NCBI RefSeq assembly: GCF_004363095.1
Contig: NZ_SNYO01000002.1
Coordinates: 744,001 to 808,000, forward strand
DNA: 64,000 bases
DNA from: Actinomycetospora succinea
GTDB lineage: Bacteria; Actinomycetota; Actinomycetes; Mycobacteriales; Pseudonocardiaceae
Direction of reading: 5' to 3'
This document shows, one piece after another, positions 58,824 through 64,000 of the stretch. The notes under the pieces are model-generated. The model saw nothing but the letters and a program-made list of their open reading frames with translations. It ran no database searches and was not told the DNA's origin. Position numbers and translations under genes: made by a program. The number at the start of each line of letters is the position of its first letter. Positions within the stretch are counted from its first letter, which is position 1.

Positions 58824-58935
58824 GGGGCGGTGTCTACGGGCCGAGATCGCCCGCAGGCCCACCCCGGCGTGACGGTCGAGTGTGGTCCGGGTGAACTCGG
58901 CGGGAGGCACCGTGACCTGGTGCTCCACCGGCGCC

Positions 58936-60096
58936 TCAGGCCGCGGGCGTCGCGACGTCGGGCGTGCCCTCGGCGGTGTCGTCGCCCGCGATGACGGCCG
59001 CGTAGTGCCCGAGGAGCTCCTCGCAGACCGACGGCCAGGTGCGCCCCGCGACGCGGCGGCGCCCGGCGGCACCGAAGGTGTGCCGCGACTCCGGGTCGTC
59101 GCGCCACGCGGCGACCCGCCCGACGATCTCGGCGCCCGCGGTCGGCGACGCCGGGTCGTAGAGCCAGCCCGTGCGGCCCGGGTCGACGAGGTCGGCCACG
59201 CCGCCCGCGTCGGGGGCGAGCACCGGCAGCCCCGAGGCCTGGGCCTCCTGGACGGCCTGGCAGAAGGTCTCGTGCGGGCCGGTGTGCACGAAGGCGTCGA
59301 ACGAGGCGTACGCCTCGGCCAGCTCGGTGCCGCCACGGAAGCCGAGGAAGTGCGCCGAGGGCAGCAGCTCGCCCAGCCGCGCCCGCGACGGCCCGTCGCC
59401 GACCACGACGACGCGCACGCCGGGCAGGCCCTCGAGGGTCGCGAGCCGCTCCACCTGCTTCTCCGGGGCCAGGCGGCCGACGTAGCCGACGAGCATCTCG
59501 CCGTGCGGGGCGAGCTCGGCGCGCAGGGCGTCGTCGCGGCGGTCGGGGTGGAAGCGGGTGGTGTCGACGCCCCGGCCCCAGCGGTGCACGCGGGGCACGC
59601 CGTGGGACTCCAGCGCGTCCACCGCCCACCGCGACGGCGCGAGGGTGCGCGACGCACCGCTGTGCAGGCGCCGGATCCAGCGCCACGCGGCCCGGGCGGT
59701 CAGGCCGACCCCGTACGACGACGCGAAGCCGGCGACGTCGGTCTGGTAGACGGCCACCGAGGGCACGCGCAGGCGCCGGGCGACCGTGAGCGCCCGCGCG
59801 CCGAGCACGAACGGCGAGGCGAGGTGCACCACGTCGGGCCGGAACTCCTCGAGCGCCGCGCGCACGGCGGGCGTCGGGACCCCGACCGGCAGCGAGTCGA
59901 CCCCGGGCACGTCGACCGCCGGGACCCGGACCACCGGGACGTGCGGCGCCCCGGGCACCTCGTCCGGCCCCGCCCCGGGGGCGATGACCATGGCGGAGTG
60001 GCCGCGCCGCTGCAGGTGGGCGACGACCTGGAGCACGGAGTTGGTGACGCCGTTCACGGCGGGCAGGAACGACTCGGTCACGACGGCGACGCGCAC
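58936..60096 (-). CDS. mgtA: GT4 mannosyltransferase, MgtA-like
   Basis: A 386-residue GT-B enzyme. The start MRVAVVTESFLPAVNGVTNS, LVGYVGRLAPEKQVERL and the EX7E motif in HETFCQAVQEAQASGLPV fit the mycobacterial MgtA (GDP-mannose-dependent mannosyl-lipid) family, which makes glucuronosyl-diacylglycerol mannosides; PimB is close. GTG start at 60096. It stands 113 bp upstream of the OlsB-like operon in the same direction, so both could serve envelope lipids. Confidence 0.88.
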   Translation of the reverse strand: MRVAVVTESFLPAVNGVTNSVLQVVAHLQRRGHSAMVIAPGAGPDEVPGAPHVPVVRVPAVDVPGVDSLPVGVPTPAVRAALEEFRPDVVHLASPFVLGARALTVARRLRVPSVAVYQTDVAGFASSYGVGLTARAAWRWIRRLHSGASRTLAPSRWAVDALESHGVPRVHRWGRGVDTTRFHPDRRDDALRAELAPHGEMLVGYVGRLAPEKQVERLATLEGLPGVRVVVVGDGPSRARLGELLPSAHFLGFRGGTELAEAYASFDAFVHTGPHETFCQAVQEAQASGLPVLAPDAGGVADLVDPGRTGWLYDPASPTAGAEIVGRVAAWRDDPESRHTFGAAGRRRVAGRTWPSVCEELLGHYAAVIAGDDTAEGTPDVATPAA

Positions 60097-60439
60097 GACC
60101 GCACGGTGGCTGGCCCGGGGGCCCCGTCGGCCGACGACGACGTGTCCCTCGTCCTAACACCGACCCAACACTGTGGACGCCCCGCTTCCCGAGATCCCTT
60201 CGGAGATCACCCACCGTCAGATCGCGCCCGGACGACAGGCCCGGTCACGGCGTGTCCCGGCGGGTGGCGTCGGCGTGTCGGACACGGACGGTGGAGAGGG
60301 GAGTATCCGCTGCGCGAGTCGGGGGAACCTGCCGTGTTGACAGCGCCGGGGTGCTGGCGGCTACTGGACCACGGAGATGTGGCAGACCTGCCGCAACCCG
60401 GGTCACCAGCCCGGTCATCGGCACGGCGGAGGGAGGACC
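60097..60439. other. Divergent promoter region
   Basis: No gene in 343 bp. For the plus gene, TTGACA (60337-60342), an 18-bp spacer and CTACTG (60361-60366) form a credible sigma-A type promoter. For the minus gene, GTGTTGGGTCGGTGTTAGGA (reverse strand, about 60151-60170) has a direct repeat and a possible -10, TTAGGA. Confidence 0.5.
60337..60366 (+). promoter_or_regulatory. Sigma-A-like promoter
   Basis: Consensus -35 TTGACA with -10 CTACTG at 18 bp, ending 73 bp upstream of the DUF574 methyltransferase start. Confidence 0.5.
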
Positions 60440-61279
60440 GTGGGCGACGACTTCCGCTGGCCTCTCGGTCCGCCCGGGGCGGCGAACTTCGACATCCCGA
60501 GCTCCGCGCGCGTCTACGACTTCCTGCTCGGCGGCACGTCGCACGGCGCCGTCGACCGCGTGATGGGACGGGACCTCGCCCGCGCCGAGCCGCTGGTCGT
60601 GTCGATCGTGCGCGAGAACCGCTCGTTCCTGCGTCGCGCCGTCACGTTCCTCGCCCACGCCGGCGTCGACCAGTTCCTCGACCTCGGCTCGGGCATCCCG
60701 ACGATGGGCAACACCCACGAGGTCGCCCGCCGCGTGAACCCCGACGCGCGGGTCGCGTACGTCGACATCGACCCGGTCGCGGTGTCCCACGGCGAGCTGC
60801 TCCTCGGCGAGGCCCGGGGCGTGTCGGTCACGCACGCCGACATGCGCGACCCGGACAAGGTGCTCGGCGCGGCGGCCGTCACCGAGGTGCTCGACTTCTC
60901 GCGGCCGGTCGGCGTCCTCATGTTCTCGGTGCTCCAGCACGTCTCGGCCGCCGACGACCCGGCCGCGGTGGTCGCCGGGTTCCTCTCCCGGGTCGCGCCG
61001 GGCAGCGCGCTGGCCGTCTCGCACCTCACCGCCGACGACCCGCGCATCGACATGGACGCCATCCTCGGGCCGACCGACGCCTACCTCAGCGGTCGAGCCA
61101 CGACGCGCTCGGCCGCCGAGCTCGCGGCGCTGATCGAGGGCGTCGACCTCGTCGAGCCGGGCCTCGTCTACGCCGCGCAGTGGCGGCCCGAGGCGCGGCG
61201 GCACCGGGGGCCTCTCGCCGAGCCGTGCTGCGGGCACCGCGCCGCCGTCGGGTTCTTGCCCGCCGGAGCGCGCGGGTAG
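60440..61279 (+). CDS. DUF574/Methyltransf_19 SAM-dependent methyltransferase
   Basis: A 279-residue actinobacterial methyltransferase: ARVYDFLLGGTSHGAVDR at the start, motif I FLDLGSGIPTMGNTHEVA, VAYVDIDPVAVSHGE, LMFSVLQHVSAADDPAAVV and SHLTAD. The family is very expanded in actinomycetes and its substrates are unknown. GGAGGGAGG precedes the GTG at 60440. It stands alone. Confidence 0.9.
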   Translation: MGDDFRWPLGPPGAANFDIPSSARVYDFLLGGTSHGAVDRVMGRDLARAEPLVVSIVRENRSFLRRAVTFLAHAGVDQFLDLGSGIPTMGNTHEVARRVNPDARVAYVDIDPVAVSHGELLLGEARGVSVTHADMRDPDKVLGAAAVTEVLDFSRPVGVLMFSVLQHVSAADDPAAVVAGFLSRVAPGSALAVSHLTADDPRIDMDAILGPTDAYLSGRATTRSAAELAALIEGVDLVEPGLVYAAQWRPEARRHRGPLAEPCCGHRAAVGFLPAGARG

Positions 61280-61407
61280 GCCCCGCTCGCCTCGGTCCCC
61301 GGCCTCGTGGTCGCACCGAACGGAGCAGCCGTGACAGCTCATCACTAGGCCGTTCGCCGCCCGACGCGATGTGTCGACCACTCACCGCGACGCAGAGCGG
61401 ATGCTCG

Positions 61408-61446
61408 GTCACGGCTTGTCACAAAAGGTCTCGGTTCGGTTACGGT
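61408..61446 (+). promoter_or_regulatory. rpf promoter with GTCAC direct repeat
   Basis: GTCAC (61408-61412) and GTCACA (61418-61423) are 10 bp apart in direct orientation, as in MtrA sites of mycobacterial rpfB. They overlap a -35-like TTGTCA (61416-61421); TACGGT (61441-61446) fits a -10. Regulator assignment is inferred. Confidence 0.5.
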
Positions 61447-61545
61447 CCTCCACCGCGTCGTTCCGCTCCCCAGCTCGACCCCGGGCGACGCCGGGTCACC
61501 CTGTCGGGTTCCCGCCCACCCACCCCGAGACGAACCGGAGCCCCG

Positions 61546-61929
61546 ATGTCTGGTCGCCACCACCTGCCGTCCGCCCCGTCCCGTCCGATGCTCAAGGTCG
61601 GCGTCGTCGCCGCAGCCGCCGTGACGGGCCCGCTGGCCATCACCGGCACCGCCATGGCCGCGCCGTCCGTCTCGCCGGACTCGAACGCGACGTGGGACCG
61701 CCTCGCCATGTGCGAGAGCACGCAGAACTGGGACGCCGACACCGGCAACGGCTTCAAGGGCGGCCTGCAGTTCACCGACTCGACCTGGAGCGAGTTCGGT
61801 GGCGAGCAGTTCGCCGACTCGCCCGACGAGGCGAGCCGCGAGAGCCAGATCAAGGTCGCCAAGAAGGTCCAGGACGAGCAGGGCTGGAACGCCTGGCCGA
61901 CCTGCTCGGAGAAGCTCGGCCTGCAGTAA
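61546..61929 (+). CDS. Resuscitation-promoting factor (single-domain Rpf)
   Basis: A 127-residue secreted muralytic enzyme. The signal peptide (about 1-38: LKVGVVAAAAVTGPLAITGT, then AMA) is followed by the Rpf lysozyme-like domain: TWDRLAMCESTQNWDADTGN with the catalytic Glu, FKGGLQFTDSTWSEFGG, and the closing AWPTCSEKLGL with the Cys pair. Like mycobacterial RpfC-E, it has no LysM or G5 domain. It cleaves peptidoglycan and promotes regrowth. ATG at 61546. A GTCAC direct repeat lies in its promoter. Confidence 0.93.
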   Translation: MSGRHHLPSAPSRPMLKVGVVAAAAVTGPLAITGTAMAAPSVSPDSNATWDRLAMCESTQNWDADTGNGFKGGLQFTDSTWSEFGGEQFADSPDEASRESQIKVAKKVQDEQGWNAWPTCSEKLGLQ

Positions 61930-61956
61930 CCCCGCGGGGTCCCCGCTCCTGCCACG

Positions 61957-63609
61957 ATGCCCGTTGTGTCCGACGCCGACGTCATCGTGGTGGGGGCCGG
62001 TCTCGCCGGTCTCGTCGCCACCGCCGAGCTCGCCGACGCGGGACGCCGGGTGATCCTGCTCGACCAGGAGCCCGAGGCGTCGCTCGGCGGGCAGGCCTGG
62101 TGGTCGTTCGGCGGCCTGTTCCTCGTCGACAGCCCCGAGCAGCGCCGCCTCCGTGTCCGCGACTCGTTCGACCTCGCCTGGTCCGACTGGACCTCCAGCG
62201 CCGGCTTCGACCGCGCCGACGAGGACCGCTGGGGCCGCGAGTGGGCCCGCGCCTACGTCGAGTGGGCGGCCGGCGAGAAGCGGCCCTGGCTGCACGCGAT
62301 GGGCGTGCGCTTCTTCCCCGTGGTCGGCTGGGCCGAGCGTGGTGGCGCCTCGGCCACTGGCCACGGCAACTCGGTGCCCCGTTTCCACATCGTCTGGGGC
62401 ACCGGCCCCGGCATCCTCGAGCCGTTCCTGCGCCGCGTGCACGCCGCGGTCGCCGACGGCCGCGTCACCATCCGCTGCCGCCACCGCGTCGACGCCCTCG
62501 AGACCACCGCCGGCGCCGTCACCGGCGTGTCCGGCACGGTGCTCCAGCCCTCCGCGGTGACCCGCGGCGAGGCGAGCTCCCGGGAGCCCGTCGGCTCCTT
62601 CACCCTGGCGGCCGGCAGCGTCGTCGTCACCTCCGGCGGCATCGGCGGCAACCACGAGGCCGTGCGCGCCGCCTGGCCGGACCGCCTCGGCCCTCCCCCG
62701 CGCCAGATGATCTCCGGGGTGCCCGCCCACGTCGACGGGCGGATGATCGGGATCAGCGAGGACGCCGGCGCGCGCGTCGTCAACCGCGACCGCATGTGGC
62801 ACTACACCGAGGGGATCGTCAACCACTCCCCGGTCTGGCCGCTGCACGGCATCCGCATCCTGCCCGGGCCGTCGTCGCTGTGGTTCGACGCCGAGGGGCG
62901 GCGGCTGCCGCCGCCGCTGTGGCCCGGGTTCGACACGCTCGCGACGCTCGAGCACATCGGGCGCACCGGCCACGACCACACGTGGTTCGTGCTCAACCAG
63001 CGGATCCTCGAGAAGGAGTTCGCGCTCTCGGGCTCCGAGCAGAACCCCGACTTCACCGGCCGCGACATCCGCCTGACCCTCCAGCGCGTCCGCCCCGGGC
63101 CCACCGAGCCGGTGGCCGCCTTCCAGCGCTCGGGCGAGGACTTCGTGGCGGCCGACTCGCTGGGCGAGCTCGTCGGGAAGATGAACGCGCTCACCCCGGA
63201 GCCGCTGCTGGACGCGGCGAAGGTCGAGCGCGAGGTCCTCGCCCGCGACGCCGAGCTGGCCAACCCGTACGGCAAGGACGGCCAGCTCGCCGCCATCCGT
63301 ACGGCGCGCGGCTACCTCGGCGACCGCCTGGTCCGCGTCGCCCCGCCGCACCGCATCCTCGACCCCGCCGCGGGCCCGCTGGTCGGCGTGAAGCTGCACG
63401 TGCTCACGCGCAAGACGCTCGGCGGGCTCTGGACCGACCTCGACGGCCGTGTCCTGGGCGCCGACGGCTCCCCGCTGCCCGGGCTCTACGCGGCCGGCGA
63501 AGCGGCGGGCTTCGGCGGCGGCGGCGTCCACGGCTACCGCTCGCTGGAAGGCACGTTCCTCGGCGGCTGCCTGTTCTCCGGCCGCCAGGTCGGCCGCGCC
63601 CTGTCCTAG
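61957..63609 (+). CDS. KstD-like FAD-dependent dehydrogenase (Rv0785-like)
   Basis: A 550-residue flavoprotein of the fumarate reductase/3-ketosteroid delta1-dehydrogenase superfamily. VIVVGAGLAGLVATAELADA binds ADP; SLGGQAWWSFGGLFL and the C-terminal PGLYAAGEAAGFGGGGVHGY complete the FAD site. It is most like the Rv0785 group rather than true KstD, so steroid activity is not assured. ATG 61957 or GTG 61966 are possible starts. It is 27 bp after rpf; a weak palindrome (CCCCGCGGGG) lies between. Confidence 0.88.
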   Translation: MPVVSDADVIVVGAGLAGLVATAELADAGRRVILLDQEPEASLGGQAWWSFGGLFLVDSPEQRRLRVRDSFDLAWSDWTSSAGFDRADEDRWGREWARAYVEWAAGEKRPWLHAMGVRFFPVVGWAERGGASATGHGNSVPRFHIVWGTGPGILEPFLRRVHAAVADGRVTIRCRHRVDALETTAGAVTGVSGTVLQPSAVTRGEASSREPVGSFTLAAGSVVVTSGGIGGNHEAVRAAWPDRLGPPPRQMISGVPAHVDGRMIGISEDAGARVVNRDRMWHYTEGIVNHSPVWPLHGIRILPGPSSLWFDAEGRRLPPPLWPGFDTLATLEHIGRTGHDHTWFVLNQRILEKEFALSGSEQNPDFTGRDIRLTLQRVRPGPTEPVAAFQRSGEDFVAADSLGELVGKMNALTPEPLLDAAKVEREVLARDAELANPYGKDGQLAAIRTARGYLGDRLVRVAPPHRILDPAAGPLVGVKLHVLTRKTLGGLWTDLDGRVLGADGSPLPGLYAAGEAAGFGGGGVHGYRSLEGTFLGGCLFSGRQVGRALS

Positions 63610-63641
63610 GTGCTCGACGCCCGGGGACGCGCACCGTCCGG

Positions 63642-63701
63642 TGCGAGCGATGCGGCTTCGCTGGCGTCTGACGCCAGGATCGCCACATGCTCGCTCGCGC
63701 G
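63642..63701 (+). terminator. Nested hairpin after the KstD-like gene
   Basis: CTGGCGT-CTG-ACGCCAG (63661-63677) forms the inner hairpin, within outer GCGAGCGATG/CATGCTCGCTCGC arms. 33 bp after the stop. Confidence 0.55.
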
Positions 63702-63731
63702 ACACGCCGAGCTTGGCGACGCACGGAGTGA

Positions 63732-63781
63732 GTCAGCGTGGCGGCCATGCTGGCGTTCAACGTCAGGAAAGCCCCCACGAT
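63732..63781 (-). repeat. Interspersed intergenic repeat, copy 4
   Basis: Minus orientation. It reads GGCTTTCCTGACGTTGAACG and GCATGGCCGCCACGCTGAC on the minus strand, close to 15590-15638. Confidence 0.7.
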
Positions 63782-63868
63782 CAACGCCGGTAGCTCGTCC
63801 GGGTGGTCTGCGTTCCGCAACGGTCCGGACCGCTAACGACCGGGCCGATCCGCCGCGATGCGCGGTGC

Positions 63869-64000
63869 ATGACGCAGTCGGGGGGACGCAACGCCGCGCG
63901 GTACGCGCTGGGCAGCACGATCGTCGGGGTGATGGCCGCGGCGACGGTGGTGCTGACGTCGGTGGCGCCGGCCGCGTCCGTCGCCGCCGAGCCCGCCGTC
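63869..64000 (+). CDS. Exported protein, N-terminus only (cut by window end)
   Basis: The first 44 codons of a gene running off the window. The basic start (MTQSGGRNAARYALGS) and a hydrophobic stretch (TIVGVMAAATVVLTSVAPAA) followed by SVAAEP form a signal peptide with a likely cleavage after VAA. No ribosome site is obvious. The mature protein is outside the window. Confidence 0.55.
   Translation, partial: MTQSGGRNAARYALGSTIVGVMAAATVVLTSVAPAASVAAEPAV

Noticed and set aside
61280-61545. Possible c-di-AMP (ydaO-type) riboswitch upstream of rpf
   Set aside because: Such riboswitches precede rpf genes in some actinobacteria, but I could not find the conserved core elements here, only a promoter and a GTCAC repeat.
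1-64000. tRNA, rRNA, insertion sequences, prophage genes and CRISPR arrays
   Set aside because: No cloverleaf sequences, transposase or integrase motifs, or regularly spaced repeats were recognised by reading both strands.

Overview
The window is very GC-rich, uses GTG starts freely, and carries mycobacterium-like gene families: FprA and FprB ferredoxin reductases, AurF-type diiron oxygenases, WS/DGAT, actinobacterial IHF, EccB, LCP, Rpf, MgtA-like mannosyltransferase and HelR. This points to a chromosomal segment of a Pseudonocardiales-type actinomycete (Pseudonocardia or Actinomycetospora would fit; this is inference). I see no rRNA, tRNA, insertion sequence, prophage or CRISPR array.

Layout. 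1-6.3 kb: end of an epoxide hydrolase, a quinone oxidoreductase/TetR pair with two identical operators, DNA polymerase IV with a HAD phosphatase, and small proteins. 6.3-15.5 kb: a redox block with FprA, a diiron oxygenase coupled to FprB, a TetR/DUF4873 operon, and a divergent operon of a second diiron oxygenase, an alpha/beta hydrolase and a Baeyer-Villiger-type monooxygenase. Both diiron genes carry TACC-N3-GGTA palindromes, so one TetR may control both. 15.5-18.5 kb: TesB thioesterase and three tandem paralogous small secreted proteins, the first two His-rich. 18.5-24.8 kb: MarR with an MFS-UspA fusion, a Gly-rich exported protein, WS/DGAT with a coupled methyltransferase, and a PAP2 phosphatase.

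24.9-41.2 kb is devoted to the cell surface. Three class F-like sortases flank two Excalibur-domain proteins that share a YPxGG[VI]xxGDGS motif just before a hydrophobic tail. Then follow three large GT39-type membrane glycosyltransferases with Gly-rich loops, a GT2-GtrA fusion, a hydrolase, an HtrA protease and an LCP ligase. 41.2-55.6 kb: MFS exporter, DUF418 protein, two-component system, orphan eccB facing a Ser/Thr kinase, HelR-like RNA polymerase-recycling ATPase, an MBL hydrolase coupled to an FMN-binding protein, and a membrane-anchored hypothetical. 55.7-64 kb: IHF paralog, a tightly overlapping GNAT/acyltransferase/PmtA-like methyltransferase operon suggestive of ornithine-lipid synthesis, MgtA-like mannosyltransferase, DUF574 methyltransferase, a small Rpf, a KstD-like flavoprotein and the start of an exported protein.

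Two features recur between genes: long perfect hairpins without a U-tract, mostly at convergent ends, and a ~50-bp interspersed repeat in at least four copies (15.5, 15.6, 31.4 and 63.7 kb). The strongest candidate for an undescribed system is the sortase/Excalibur cluster with its non-LPXTG putative sorting signal. Next are the His-rich secreted trio and the putative N-methylated ornithine-lipid operon.
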